64,000 nt of DNA from Hyperoplus lanceolatus (lineage: Eukaryota; Chordata; Actinopteri; Uranoscopiformes; Ammodytidae), in NCBI GenBank assembly GCA_026929865.2, contig CM049416.1:7281001-7345000 (forward strand). Direction: 5' to 3'. Under the pieces are notes generated by a model that was not told where the DNA came from, made no database searches, and saw only the letters and a program-made list of their open reading frames with translations. Each line of letters begins with the position of its first letter. Positions within the stretch are counted from its first letter, which is position 1. The translations under genes were made by a program, and so were the position numbers. Below, piece after piece: positions 13,689-26,109 of this stretch.

Positions 13689-15001
13689 GGCTGCGGCCCC
13701 GTGCCAAAGCTAATTTGCATACTAAAGTCTGGAACCGTTTGGCTAGTGTGACCACGCCAACTTGTATTCCAGCACGGAACAGCGCACAAGCAAGCGCACA
13801 GGCGGCGTTCCTGACGTGAATTTATTAAGGATGCATAGTCCGTTAACGTCCGCTGCCTTACTAGTCGGCACCAGAATTGCCCACCACTTGGACTTGTAGC
13901 TACATAAAATGTGTGAGAATTAACGTGTGGCCTAGGTGTGGGCTAATAAAAGAGGGAGAGAGCTAAATAGGTGAGCGCAGAAAGCAAAGCAAAAAGGTTT
14001 TCGTGTTTACTCACGTTCGTCAGATGATTTTTTCCTTTTTCCTCCCGTCAGCTGTCATAACTGCCTTTACGCATGGCGGTGGAGACGCACCCAAAACAAC
14101 ACACCGCGGCCCGGTGATAAGGAAACAGTAGCCTACACTTAGCCTGGCTCCGCCCGCCCGCCTACTTCCGGCCAAATTTTATTTTCCCTTCAGTAGTCAG
14201 TCTGGGTGTACAGCCCATTTCCCAGTTTTGCCGGAGATTCGACAGCCGGTCCAATCAGCGAACAGAGCGAGTGGCTGAGAACGATGACGTCGAAGTCGCG
14301 CTCCAGTTTCAGTTGCCAGAAGCCGGCTCATGACACACGTGACGACTAAACGTTATGCGATTGGTTGGCTAATCCAGAGTGGCACTGGGCAGATCCAATA
14401 GTTTTAAACTTTAACAGACACCCGCCTCCATGAGTGAACGTTTGCCAATTACAGCACTGCCAGACCTTCTGTACAAATGAAATGAAGTACGATGGTCTGG
14501 TAGCACCAGGCTAGCCTACACTAAGGTTTAACAAGAAACTTTGTAAAGACACTTAAAAAAACGATCTCTGCCCATACAAAAAGGTGTGACTTGGATTAGG
14601 CCTACTTGATGGAGCGATCGATGTGTATAAAACCATCCGGTACGTATGGTCTGATGACGGGCTGTTATATTAATAATAAACAGCGTGCTGCACAAATGTG
14701 AGACGGTTCACCTATTAAGGCTACATTTAAAAAAAACAATAGCTTAAGGATTCTCGTTGCTCTAATGTGGAAGTGGAATATATGATGCAAATTTGGCCGG
14801 AAAATATTCACAAACAGTCGTATAGCCTACAAGACTATGCTCCAAATCCTAAACGCGCATGGTGACGTAGGCAAGGTGCAAACCGTGCCCAGGCCACGAG
14901 CAGTGCAAGCACGGGCCAGTGGGGGGAGTGGGGAGGGGGGGAATCGTGCTGAATCTTCCTGCAGCACGGAACAGGCAAATGGCCCTAGTGTGAGTGGGCC
15001 C
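13672..15001. mobile_element. PIF-Harbinger-type MITE inside the mariner transposase
   Basis: Ends GGGGCCACTCACACTAGGG and CCCTAGTGTGAGTGGGCC(C), with 3-bp TTA at 13669-13671 and 15002-15004, as expected for PIF-Harbinger. Removing it restores the transposase reading Lys-Trp-Phe-Thr-Asp-His-Gly. Size is 1330 bp, including a nested 375-bp element. No transposase frame. Confidence 0.85.
14140..14514. mobile_element. hAT-like MITE nested in the Harbinger MITE
   Basis: The imperfect inverted ends TAGCCTGGCTCC and its partner ccaggctaG are flanked by CCTACACT at 14132-14139 and 14515-14522. The 8-bp duplication suggests hAT. The interior is GC-rich and non-coding. Confidence 0.72.
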
Positions 15002-15021
15002 TTACTGACCATGGTATTACT

Positions 15022-15252
15022 GTGCTCAATTGGCCTGCCAACTCTCCTGACCTGAACCCCATAGAGAATCTGTGGGATATTGTGAAGAGGAAGTTGAGAG
15101 ACACCAGACCCAACACTGTGGATGAGCTTAAGGCCGCTATCGAAGCATCCTGGGCCTCCATAACACCTCAGCAGTGCCACAGGCTGATTGCCTCCATGCC
15201 ACGCCGCATTGAAGCAGTCATTTCTGCGAAAGGATTCCCGACCAAGTATTGA
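15022..15252 (+). pseudogene. Mariner/Tc1 transposase, C-terminal part
   Basis: LNWPANSPDLNPIENLWDIV, KRKLRDTRPNTVDELKAAIE and MPRRIEAVISAKGFPTKY end at a natural stop. PIENLW holds the last catalytic Glu, with D-to-E spacing of the DD34E type once the MITE is discounted. The homology begins at about 15002, upstream of the first Met. Confidence 0.85.
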
Positions 15253-15659
15253 GTGCAGAACTGAACATAATTATTTGAAGGTTGACTTTTTTGTATTAAA
15301 AACACTTTTCTTTTATTGGTCGGATGAAATATGCTAATTTCTTGAGATAGGGATTTTTTGTTTTTCTTTACTTTTTTGCCAAAATCATCAATATTAAAAC
15401 AATGAAAGGCTTGAACTACTTCAGTTGTGTATAATGAATCTAAAATATATGAAAGTCTAATGTTTATCAGTACATTACAGAAAATATTGAACTTTATCAC
15501 AATATGCTAATTATATGAGAAGGACCTGTATGCTTGGGGTCATGAGCAGATCCTTTCTTTCTCCAAACTTTAGCCTTTCCATTACTTTGGTAAAGGTTCA
15601 TCTTGACAACAACACAGTAACACATGATGGCAGCAGCAAAATTAACTTAAAGTCTACAG

Positions 15660-16020
15660 AAACATTCTGTCTGCCAATTTAAAGAAAGATGCTACCAAAC
15701 TGATTGGAAGATCCTTCATCATGCAGCAAGATAATGTTCCCAAAAAACTGCAAAAACAACAAAGGAGTTCATCAGGGGCAAGAAATGGAAAGTTTTAGAC
15801 TGGCCAAGTCAATCTCCAGACTTAAACCTTATAGAGCATGCATTTTACCTGCTAAAGAGGAGACCGAAGGGTGTAACCCCCCAAAACAAACAACGACTGA
15901 ACGAGGCTGCGCTAAAGGCCTGGAAAAGCATCACAAAAGAAGAATGCAAAAGTTTTGTGATGTCAATGGGTCACAGGCTTGATGCAGTTATTGCAAGCGA
16001 AGGATTTGCAACAAAATATG
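15660..16020 (+). pseudogene. Tc1 transposase C-terminal part, right arm
   Basis: Plus-strand sequence homologous to 12293-12568: gatgctaccaaactgattgg, 'atgcagcaagataatg', the SPDLxLIEHAFYLL-equivalent, and the tail 'caggcttgatgcagttattg'. Small indels scatter it over several frames. It forms the second arm of the palindrome. Confidence 0.72.
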
Positions 16021-16275
16021 AAGTCTTATTCACTTTAATGTTCCTTAAGTCTATCTGTTCCAATACTTTTGCTCACCTACAAATGTGGTGTTCCTTTACA
16101 AATAATGCTATCTTCTCAGTTGTGTATCAGATCCAGATGTAAATACCTGGAAATGAAAGATGAAATGTTGAGCTATTGTCTCATATTCATATTTTGGTGT
16201 CAAACCAAATGTTTCCAGTCTACAGCAAAAATAAAGGAATTGGCCTCACTGTTCCGATACTTATGGAGGGGACTG

Positions 16276-16889
16276 TATATATACAACTTAATAATCTAAC
16301 GTGGTGAGAGTGATGATAATTTGCTAACAGACTAATTAAGTATCATAATCGCTTGTCAACTTCCCTGAAAAGTTTCATTGAATATATTTAAAAAAATATT
16401 TTTCTCCATTCTGCGACACATCACTCCTCACCTTTGCCTCTGTTTTAAGTGTGTGAGCAGGTACTATTCATGTCCCCCCACCACCACACATACACACACA
16501 CACCCCTTCCCACACTTATTGGCTCCAACTAATCAGAGGTGGAATTTTTTATTTTTCCCACGCAGACTGAAGAAGGTGCACAGAAGCTAAGCGTGCAGAG
16601 TGAGATGCAGCCACAGAGGTGCTGGAGGAAAAGAAAAACAACATGAGAAATCACAATCGCTCCTTGTCTTCTGTGATCTTCACAGCTGCATTGTTCATGT
16701 CTGAATTTAGACACAATTCTCTCCCTGCTCATATCCGCACACTTTATTGGCCTCTTTCACACCGAGTCAATATCACAGTGTTTCAATAGACAGTCTTCTC
16801 TTATGCGGAAACCCTGTTGATAAGTGTTTGTATAGCTTCCATTTTCCCCCAGCTCAATGTTGGAACATGAAAGCAACTATTGCTTAATA
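16276..16889. other. No gene seen; unique sequence
   Basis: AT-rich sequence with a short CA-rich stretch near 16478-16503. No supported coding region. Confidence 0.4.
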
Positions 16890-17480
16890 TACGATTTCAT
16901 TTAATTTCATTTTCCTTTATTTATTCTCGAAAGATCAATTGAGGGTTACCCTCTTTTACAATGACGTCGAGACACATTACAGATACACAATATACAATTA
17001 GAATACACAACAAGCTTACAAAGAGACAACAACAATTAAAACGTTCAGATCAATTGAGTAAAGCAGAACAATAGCCTAAAAAAAACAGTTACAAGTGGAG
17101 TGGGGCTGACTCAAAATAATAACTTTAAATTTGTTAACAGTTATGAGTGTATTTATTTTAATTTGATGTTGTAGGCTGTTCCAGGAGTCAGAGGCACTGT
17201 GGCTAAAAGCAGTTTTACCAAGGTCAGACCGGGCGTATGGAACATATAACATGAGCATTTCAGTTGAGCGGGTTTGATAAAGCCCATCTGAAATAATTAT
17301 GCAGCATTGTTGTCAAATAGAGTGGTAGTTTTCCAGACAGGGCTTTATATATAAAAATATGCCAATGTGCATCACGTCTCTCTTTAAGAGAGGACCACCC
17401 AACCTTATCATATAAAAGACAATGATAAAGACATAGCAAGGATTTAAAGCCAATTATACCAGTTTAGACTGTTGAATAGA
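16890..17480 (-). mobile_element. LINE 3' end remnant
   Basis: The minus-strand frame MLYVPYARSDLGKTAFSHSA, then SDSWNSLQHQIKI, matches the C-terminal block of fish LINE proteins (KxAFSxSASxxWNSLQ). It is followed toward lower coordinates by a tail like 'gagggtaaccctcaattgat' and an A/T-rich repeat end at 16890-16930. 5'-truncated and decayed. Confidence 0.6.
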
Positions 17481-17584
17481 AACACTGCTTTTAGTCATAA
17501 TGTAAACCTATAATATTTCACACAACCTTGCAAAAAGCTTCTGTGCTTTAACCGTTTAGGGACGAGGTAAGAAGTGGCATAAAG

Positions 17585-17586
17585 AA

Positions 17587-17619
<33 letters not shown>
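17585..17619. repeat. GA microsatellite
   Basis: A short imperfect (GA)n. Confidence 0.85.
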
Positions 17620-17981
17620 TATCCTGGGAGCATTAAGCTTTGACACGCAGGCCCTGGCTGTTTGCTTCATAATGATGATAAATGGCGGACTACCTCAGAG
17701 TGTAATGTATTCCTATTCTTCTATGTGATTTCTTAAATCATTTTTCATCCCCCCATTTTAGTAAAGCAAAGTTGTCCCCGCCGTGATCTACAAATGAATA
17801 GCAGTTGTTGTTACAGTAGCTGTGTGTGTTTAAATGACATACACCGCATTGTAAAGCTGCCCTCTAAGCAAAACTAATCTCATTAGGTTCTTGTTTGTTC
17901 TAGCAAATGTACATTTTCCTCAAAGGACAGGGACTCAAGTCTCGCCACAGCCAGATGATCAGTGAAGTTTATAGTGTATTA

Positions 17982-18519
17982 AGGTGCGAACACACTGCAC
18001 ACCACCGCGCGGCGGGTTTACTTAGAAAGTCAATGTATTTTGCGCGCCGCCATGCGAATGGGCAGCCGGCAGCGAGTGGTTCACACGGCGCCGCAGAAGT
18101 TGAAAATATTGAACTTTTTGCCACCGGCCGCGCCGCGATAGCCAATCAGCGTTGAGCTCCTCCCGACGTCACTCGCTTCGGGACGACGGACAGAGGAAAT
18201 TAAGATGGATGAAAACATAATAGTCACAGTTTGCTCCCATAAGTTCTGTGAGTAGCCTATGTGTCAGTTGCCTGCTGTGTACAGCCATCAGTTTTGCTTT
18301 ATGAACCAAGTTAGCATCGGTTAGCTTGGGTAAAGCACCATCAGCACAGCAGACTGGTGCTCTCAGCACCGGTTAGCACCAGCGCCAGCATATCCCCAGA
18401 GTAGGAGAAGGCTACTCTGGTCGGGCGGCAGACACAATATGACCCAATATGATCACGCGGCGCGGAACCTGCGATTCGCGAGGCCAACCGCAGCGCCGGA
18501 GTGCAGTGTGTTCGTACCT
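17982..18519. mobile_element. PIF-Harbinger-type MITE
   Basis: The 17-bp inverted ends AGGTRCGAACACACTGC differ at one position and are flanked by TTA at 17979-17981 and 18520-18522. The 538-bp GC-rich interior (CGCGCGGCGG, GGCGCCGCAG) contrasts with the AT-rich surroundings. No coding capacity. Confidence 0.82.
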
Positions 18520-18769
18520 TTAGAGTTAAATTCATTTTACAGGCCACTTAGAATATATACGCGCAACACTCATCTCTTCGGAAGATTTTTTTTTAAGTTA
18601 AAGGGTAATACATGTAAATCAGCAAACTGAAATCAATGCATCAAATATTTGTCTTTTCCTTTCATGTTGGTGGAGTTACAGATGTACATAAGTCACACAG
18701 GTTCCCCTATAAAAATGATTTAAAAAAAGAAAACATGAAATGAACACAGTACCGATCAGCACTTTGTGA

Positions 18770-19260
18770 GACCTCCATTATGACAACCTCTCAAGCAATG
18801 CAACACATCTCCTTCATGTTGAACTTTTGAATTGATGAAATTGGAAGATTTTCTCACTCCTCTTCAATTGCTTTACAAAGTTGTTGGATACTGGAACAGG
18901 AACATCCCAAACATACACAATGCGTGACATGTCTGGTGAGAACGCTGGCCATGAAATAACTTGGACAATTTTAAGCTTATGTACAGATCTGTTCAGCAAT
19001 GGGCCTCGGGTTCTCATCACAATACCTCTACATTTAAATAACCACAGATAGTAGACTGCACTTGGGTTTGCTGCCCATGTCTGCCTGTAGCATGACCCCC
19101 ACATTGGGCCACTATGTCCCCAACGCAAACATGGGCAAATCGCTCACCTACACAACCCCATGCATGCCGTGTGCCCTGTACAGTTGAGACCGTGATTCCT
19201 GGGACCAACGAATATGAGCTTTTGCCCACTCACATTGTGGGGCCGAATTTTGGAAGTTGA
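18770..19260 (-). pseudogene. Tc1-like transposase remnant
   Basis: Minus-strand frames carry GTRHAWGCVGERFAHVCVGD, then IVAQCGGHATG and, in another frame, VISWPAFSPDMSRIVYVWDV. These correspond to the WGERFADV, GGGVMVWAG and WPAxSPDMSPIEHVWD blocks of fish Tc1 transposases. The catalytic Glu block is altered (SRIVYVWD). Frames shift repeatedly. Terminal repeats were not located. Confidence 0.62.
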
Positions 19261-19269
19261 GCATGGGTC

Positions 19270-20660
19270 TTAAGAGACTCGGGAACTAACAACCCTTATA
19301 CAACTGTTTAACAATTCTTTAGTGTCACAGTTTGTGACCCTTTTTAAAGGCTCTTCTCCAAAAGGTTCATAGAAGTGATTACTATAATAAATTTTTTTGT
19401 ATGTCTTGGCAGGGAATGTTTGTGTTTTTCCTGCTTGGTCTCATTTTCTGTCACTGATACTATACATTCAATACAGACACAAGGTTAAAGACGTCTGTGT
19501 GAGTGTATTGTCAGAGTCACATGATGTACCAAGAGGTTCAATGGAGAGCACCTCTTTCTCTTTATGGCAGAAACTTTGACAATGGGCTTTAGATCTTTGT
19601 GCTGAGTGATCAATGAGATCATGTAGAAGCAGTTACAATAATATTCCTTTTATATAATAATAATTTTCCTTATACATTTTATATTTTCCGATACATGTAA
19701 ACCCAAAGAGCCTGAGATTCAGCTCTGGCATATCATATAACTGACAGCGCAGACGAGGGACAGAAAACAGGCTAACACTCACTTGACATGACCAGGTATC
19801 CCTCTTTTAGGGCCAGAGCAACAACTCCTGTAACTGGCACAACTGTAGTTATAATAATTTGCTTTGAAAGACTATAAACACGGCAGCCAATTCTATTCAA
19901 TCGAAGCAGAAAACTCATTGGAAACTGTAACGGCATGAAATTGTGACCCACAAAATCCAAATGAAATCAGACAAAGAGCTTCCTGCTGACTGCCGCACAC
20001 CTGACTGGCTGTCAGGGATAAATGTAATTGTTCATACATCATTTATTTATCATACTCCATGTTGTTCTGCAGTCATTGAGCTAACACACTCATCCACAGC
20101 GATGCAAAGGGAATCCACCGTCTCGACACACCTAGACACCGGGCCGTAACAGTGCTCAAACCAGTGTCCTTTAAGTCACACGGCGGACTCTGCAGCCACC
20201 AAGGACACAGTGACACCACAATGTGAAGATGTCATAAAAAAAGAAAAAAGAGCTGACAAAAATGCCGCTTTGTGATGTAATCTACTTTGGACCTTGATGC
20301 AGTTTTTACAGATTGACTTCATGTCCTGCACGTCCTACATAAAACAGTTTGGGTTCATGAAACTGTACACTTGTGAATGCTGTGAAAGTGATACTCGTTT
20401 TTTGATTCAGATTTTAGTACTGAAGTGTTTTTATACAGTTTTTTTTGTTGGCTCCCGCTTTAACAGGCAGTCTATTTATATTGTCTCTGGCAATAAGACA
20501 AGTCAATCACAAATAGCAATTTTCTCCATGGGGATTTCCAATCTGTACACCTTACAGTTGCAGTTCCTGTTCAAACACATGAACCATGTGTAGAGGTTAA
20601 TAAAGTTTTTTCATAATAAAGCATAACAAATAACTTTATTCACTATTTACCAATAGATAC
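19270..20660. other. No gene seen; unique sequence
   Basis: AT-rich sequence. The short open frames (for example 20294-20593) show no recognisable domain or splice context. Confidence 0.4.
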
Positions 20661-20669
20661 CCCTTGGAC

Positions 20670-21135
20670 CCTGGCCTCTAAATCCTTTACTTAAAGTAAA
20701 GTATTACTTTACATTTTAATAAAATCAGTAAATATGGAGATAACACCAGCATCTAGTTAGCTTGGCATAAACGTGTGGAGGGGGAAACAGCTTATCTTCT
20801 GTTCATAGAGAACATAATTCAACTACCAGCCTCTATAAAGTCATATCTTGTCTGTTTAAAATATTATTTGCATATTGTATATGCAGCATTTAACTGTTGT
20901 ATATGGTCAACATATAATTGTTACTTTTGTATAAATGTTTGGTAGCATATTTTGCATATATTACGATGGATAATATTTTATATGCTACTTTCAGTTCTGA
21001 GCTATTTTTGTTTATCAGTGACCATAGCTGTCAAGTAAATGTAGTGCAGTAAAACGTAGGTAGCGGTGTCAAAGTGTAAAATAACCCAAAAGTTAAATAC
21101 TCCGGTAAAGAACCAGTACCTCAAAATTGCAGTCA
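20670..21135. repeat. Degenerate interspersed fish repeat
   Basis: The phrases 'gcagcatttaactgttgta', 'gtcaagtaaatgtagtgcag' and 'agtacctcaaaattg' follow each other as in a very common percomorph repeat whose ends resemble 'acttgagtaaatgtactta'. A shorter relative lies near 38090-38330. Assigned from memory of the family; no termini are visible. Confidence 0.4.
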
Positions 21136-21139
21136 CTTT

Positions 21140-23174
21140 TTAAAAACCTGCTTAGATAATGATTGGCATCAGTGCAACATACTGTATGAGTCAAATGCTT
21201 AATATGCTCTTTAATGTGCTTATTTTAACTGAAATGTTTAGCCTGTAACTCATTGCTAATTCATACATCTTCAGCTAAGAAAGCAATTACATGGATGCAA
21301 ACAATAGGCGGATGTGTTATGAGCTCTTAACTATAAAAAGAAAGAAGAGGAGTCTCTGGATTTAGAGAGGTACACTGTGATCTGTATGAGAGTGCTAGGC
21401 AATATTTGACGGTGGGGTTGGACTGAAATAGCACACTGGATCTTGAGACGGTGACACATAGACATTTTGATCAGAGGATAACTAAGGTTGGGACCATTCG
21501 GCTGTTGTGGTTTTGATGAGTGTGGCCTCTCAGATAGCATCTCCACGTGTCGTTGCGGAAGGTCGTTTTGGTGGTTAACTCTGTGAGAGGGCACTCTGCA
21601 TCAGTGTCCGGTAACAGCGCTGATATTTGCTCCGCCTGGGCTTTTTTGTATGGTGCACATTTCAAATCAAAGCCTTCCTTTGCCAAGGCTCCGTTCACAC
21701 CACAGCTGGAAAGTTCCCAATCATTTTGTCATATGTGATCCGAGGTTCCATTTTTTAACAATCAGTGTGAGCGGGAAAAAAAAAGAAAGAAAAGAAAAGC
21801 TGTGTGCCGTCACTTTGTACAGTTTTGAACAAGCCCAGAATGAGTCCACTGATTTTTGTTCGACTGAAATCTAAAGCAGACCTCACAAAATCCCCTTTTC
21901 TGTGGCAAGACAGCTTTGCAGAGAAGCATTAGCATTGGTTCACAAAAAGATGCTGTGACTAAAAGCAACCCCCCATAAAATGTGTGGCTTGATTGGTATT
22001 TCAACGTGACTATGAAGAAAACCGGTCAAAAAGGGTCAAATGATTAAGACATATTCATTGCGTGTTGATATCTCACAAAGCTGTCAGGTCATAGGTTTGT
22101 GATATGGCTTATGGCTTACATCAGACAATTGAAACAGGCATCCAAAAATAAGCAGATATACTGTATGCAGCAAATCAGAAGTGAGCATGAACGACCGAAT
22201 CAAGTGTCTTATGACAGAAATTGGGATTGGGAATCACTCGGCGTTGAAGCTCGGTACCGCTGTGGGCTGGTGTATAATGATTTCATTAGCAGGTTGTCAG
22301 GACAATATGCCAAAGCAGGGCTCATTTTACCGTCTTAAATTCATACGTCAACATCAACGCGGCCCTGACAGCTGTCTTGTCGTGTTTATGAGGAGAACCG
22401 AGCAGCACTTGTGGCAGCTGCTTCAGAGAGTGCTTGACAAAGAGTGGGGGCAAACTCCCTTGTTTGGCCTGACAGGGTTGGGAGCTTCACTCCTCAACTG
22501 TCAGAAGGGAACATCTGTGTTTTGGCGAGTGAGAGATGTTTTTTCTGCGGCGGAGCAATCGGCTCCCTGCAGCCGTCCGAGGTGACAGTCGCTGTCACGG
22601 TGGAAGTGAGAGGGAGATAGAGATGAAGGGGGAAGGAAGGGTAATCCCTGTATCCAATCCTGCTGTGGAAACAGAGAGGGAAAGTCCAGCTTTTACGGTT
22701 TAATAACACTCCCTCCGCCCGCCCTGCAATCTCTGTGATACCGCGGATTACACACTTGCCTTGAACGATTCGAGGGTGCCTCTTCCTACAATTGAGGGAA
22801 ACTGAAAATTGAATCTTACACTTTCTAAAATGATTACTACCACGGCAGAAAAACACATTATGGTTTACCACTAAAGCTGCTTTACGTGGCAAGATATTTA
22901 TGGAAAAATACGCCTTTAAGTGTCTGAAACAAGTAAGAACTTCCAATTCCCACAAAATGAGACGCTTAAAATCTCAGCCCCAAAAATGGGGTTATCTTAT
23001 TGCTACTTCATTTGGATGTTTGACCTTCAGTTTGCAGAGTAATAGATGTTCAGGGTTTGTAGGAGCAGTATTAAACTATCAGAGGAAATGAAATGTTGAA
23101 AGGTAAATGGACATACACAAAACACAAAACATGTTTCAGTCCAATAAGAGACATCTTGTTGTCCAAAGTATGAA
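21140..23174. other. No gene seen; unique sequence
   Basis: Mixed composition, with GC-richer parts at 22200-22760. The longest frames (22181-22585 plus, 22494-22955 minus) overlap on opposite strands and show no known domain, so neither is called. Confidence 0.4.
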
Positions 23175-23226
23175 GTGAAAATCAACCCTAATCCGATGCA
23201 TATGACAATTGAAAGAACAGTTTATT

Positions 23227-23300
23227 TATATATATATATATATATAAAAGAAAGAACAGAAAGAACAGTTTATATATATATATATATAAAAACTGTTCTT

Positions 23301-23353
<53 letters not shown>

Positions 23354-23361
23354 CTGTTCTT

Positions 23362-23405
<44 letters not shown>

Positions 23406-23413
23406 TTCTTTCT

Positions 23414-23480
<67 letters not shown>
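23227..23480. repeat. Compound TA microsatellite
   Basis: Several (TA)n blocks are separated by short spacers reading aactgttctttctttt or its inverse (aaagaaagaacagtt). The spacers repeat in both orientations, so the tract can fold into stacked hairpins. Confidence 0.9.
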
Positions 23481-23484
<4 letters not shown>

Positions 23485-24168
23485 GGGTGGGAATCTCTTG
23501 GCACCTCACGATTCGATTCCGATTCAGAGGTCAACGATTCGATTCAAAATCGGTTTTCAATGCATCTCAATGCAAAAAAAAATTATGTACATACCCATGT
23601 GTGAATTTCAAAAATATATTTATATGCATCTGAGTTTGCTACTCAGAGTTTGCTAATCACTTCCTACTTTTGTGATGATCATAAAAGACAATCAACAGAT
23701 GAATTGCCTTCTCTAATATTGTATTAAGAGAAAAGCTTTTCTTGTCACAAATATGACTTTCTATGAACAGTGCAATAATCAATGCAGCTTTCAACACAAT
23801 ATGGAAGTATGTAAAAACTAAACCGATTCATTCGTATATCATCTTTCTATAGGATTTCTATTCTATTATCTATTGTCTATGTGATTTCAACACATTGTAC
23901 AAAAAGTATGGCTTGGAATTCAGCTCTCATACAAAAACGTAACAGAGATAAAGCCGGTGCAGGTCATGGGTTTGCTGCTCTCAGCCCTTTTGAAGCCACT
24001 TTGGAAACAACTCGCACATGTGTGGTGTGCATGCGCAATGGCGCAGGAAGTATTAGTATTTACAACAAAAAAAAAATTAAAAAAAAAAAAAAAAAAAAAA
24101 ATCGATTATTAACTTTTCTGAATCGATTCAGAATCGTTCGAGAGAGAATGGATTTTTTTTCCCACCCC

Positions 24169-24171
<3 letters not shown>
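23481..24171. mobile_element. hAT-like MITE in a TA microsatellite
   Basis: The inverted ends TTAGGGGTGGGAAT and TTCCCACCCCTAA enclose an interior rich in gattcgattc/gaatcgattc motifs, a very common fish MITE. It sits between TA tracts (23227-23480 and 24172-24202), so the target duplication cannot be separated from the repeat. Contains an A-run at 24064-24101. Confidence 0.72.
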
Positions 24172-24202
<31 letters not shown>

Positions 24203-24205
<3 letters not shown>

Positions 24206-26101
24206 ATAGCTGTCCCATTTTGTTCACACTCCAAACGTGCACCAAAGGGATCCTTCTTCAGAAAGTTGTTTCTTTTTATCACATCAGACATCCAGACTCC
24301 AGACATCCTGAAATATATTCTCCTAGAAATGTATTCTTCTGTAGCGGTAGCTTATCATTATATTCTATATCAAATGTTTCATGATTCACTCATTCAATGA
24401 TTTATACACTGGTCCACAAAAATATTCTTTAGTTTAAAAAAAATTGCTGTCATTTATTGAACATGACGCCTTTTTAAGAATGCATCGTACAAGCTATGAA
24501 TGCTGTTGAAATGATTTGACTTGCAAAGTATTAACAACTTTCTTATCATGCAGAGAGCAGGTGAAGGATGAATTCCCCAGTGTGTTCCTCCTTTGCAAAC
24601 AACTAACTATTAATAGGCCAAGAACATCAGCCTATAATGAAAAGTATTGCAGCTCCATGTGAGCCTATCAAAGTCGGAAAATAAGTGACACATATGGGAC
24701 AAATAGGAGAAAAGAGGTCAGAATCCGGATCTACTTGCAGTCCTTGATTTCAATTAAGTGTTCTGCCATATTAAAATACACATTTATATTCATAACGGAG
24801 CTATTCTGAAGCATGAGGAGATACCAGCTTATCTATTTCTACTGATGTTTTAAACTGTAAGCTTTTGATACGGTTTTAATTCTTGCTGAGAAATCCCAGC
24901 TATCAGGTAGAGTAATATTTAGTCTGTTAGTGCCAGTGTTCTGGCTAAAGCTCATACCGTAGTCAGTCTATATTTTTTTTAAGTTCCCATCTGCGTGTGC
25001 ATACTACATTTCTAGACACAGATCAGAAATCTGCCACCAACCAAGACTATCTCAGTAATTGAAAACCATCTAGAAACACAGAATAAGCTTAACAGGCCGA
25101 TTGTTGCTTGTCTGTGCATTTTTTTTTTTAGCTATTTAACAATGTAGGAAAGCTTTATTTCAAAGTTTAATCAAATTTTAAATCATCCTCCATGTCTACA
25201 TTAAAAGTTCAGTAGGCGGAATGGTCAGTTTAGCTAAGTTCATGTCACTGACTGCAGTTAGCAGTCCCCTCCCTCGTCCCTACATTAATACACTGCGGTC
25301 TTCAAGCAGCGAGTTATCTAGCATCATCTCAGATAAGTACGTGTGATAAAACATGATAAAAACCATCAAAACAGACATTGGGAAGGATTTTTACCTGCTC
25401 CGCCATTGTAGGAGCACAAACATTCACTGATCTGCACAGCGCGTGCACCGGCAGTGAGACCATGAGTGAGACGGGTGCCTGTTTGTAGCGTTCTCTCTTC
25501 TGATTGGATATCAGTTTCGGGATCCCCGAAAAGTGTATTTGCCGATTAGATGCAGAGCGAGTGACTGAGAGATCGGCTTTATGAAACGCGCACACTATGC
25601 AAGTGATCACTGTATGAATAAAGAGCGATTTAACACTTATATTAACATAAATAAATCGCTTACTTCACCTTTAAACGTGATAACCCGAAACAAACCGCTG
25701 GCGAGCTAATTAGCCTAATGTACACAACCTCTCGCTTTTGTTGGCTATCTTATTTAACAATAATCTCATATTTAGAGTAGGTACATTCAATAAAAAGGCA
25801 AAATTAAAGTAAACCAAATACTGCTATCAATTCTACTAAAAATCCATGTGTGTAATGCCTAGTTAAGGAGTAGAACATAACGAAATAGTGAAAATACACC
25901 AAAGTTTTAAATCTGGTGATATTATTTCGATAGAAGCTGTAGCTAGTGATTAGCATATAGCAGTAGCCCATATCCTTTGAGCCCAGAAAGGCACATTAAG
26001 TATGCAAGGCCAAAATAGTGCACTGCTGCTAAATAGTGTTCTTTACATTCAAGTGTGGAATTGGGACACGTTGATAGTCCCTAGACATGTTAACTAGCCT
26101 G
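24203..26101. other. No gene seen; unique sequence
   Basis: AT-rich, with a moderately GC-rich patch at about 25390-25560. Nothing recognised. Confidence 0.4.
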
Positions 26102-26109
26102 CCCCCCAA

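Larger units (their letters stand above)
12713..15528 (+). mobile_element. Mariner/Tc1-type transposon with transposase remnant
   Basis: Inverted ends CAGGTCCTTCTCATATAATT and its complement are flanked by TA at 12711-12712 and 15529-15530. The flanking Tc1 sequence rejoins as gagcttg-TA-tgcttgggg. Removing the nested MITE leaves about 1480 bp, a normal size for this group. The transposase is on the plus strand but is disrupted (see its parts). Confidence 0.88.
12240..16274. mobile_element. Fold-back Tc1-like element, interrupted by a mariner
   Basis: The transposase C-terminal half occurs twice, on the minus strand at 12293-12617 and on the plus strand at 15614-16020, as an inverted repeat. 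Between them, about 180 bp of central transposase sequence is split by the mariner at 12713-15528. The right end, cttatggaggggactg followed by TA, looks like a true Tc1 terminus. The left end is cut off at about 12240. This mirrors the 732-2341 element but duplicates the other half of the gene. Confidence 0.72.

Noticed and set aside
22181-22955. Two overlapping opposite-strand frames of 134 and 153 codons
   Set aside because: Neither has a recognisable domain, splice context or composition distinct from its surroundings.
23175-23633. 152-codon frame through the TA tract
   Set aside because: It is mostly Ile-Tyr repeats from (TA)n.
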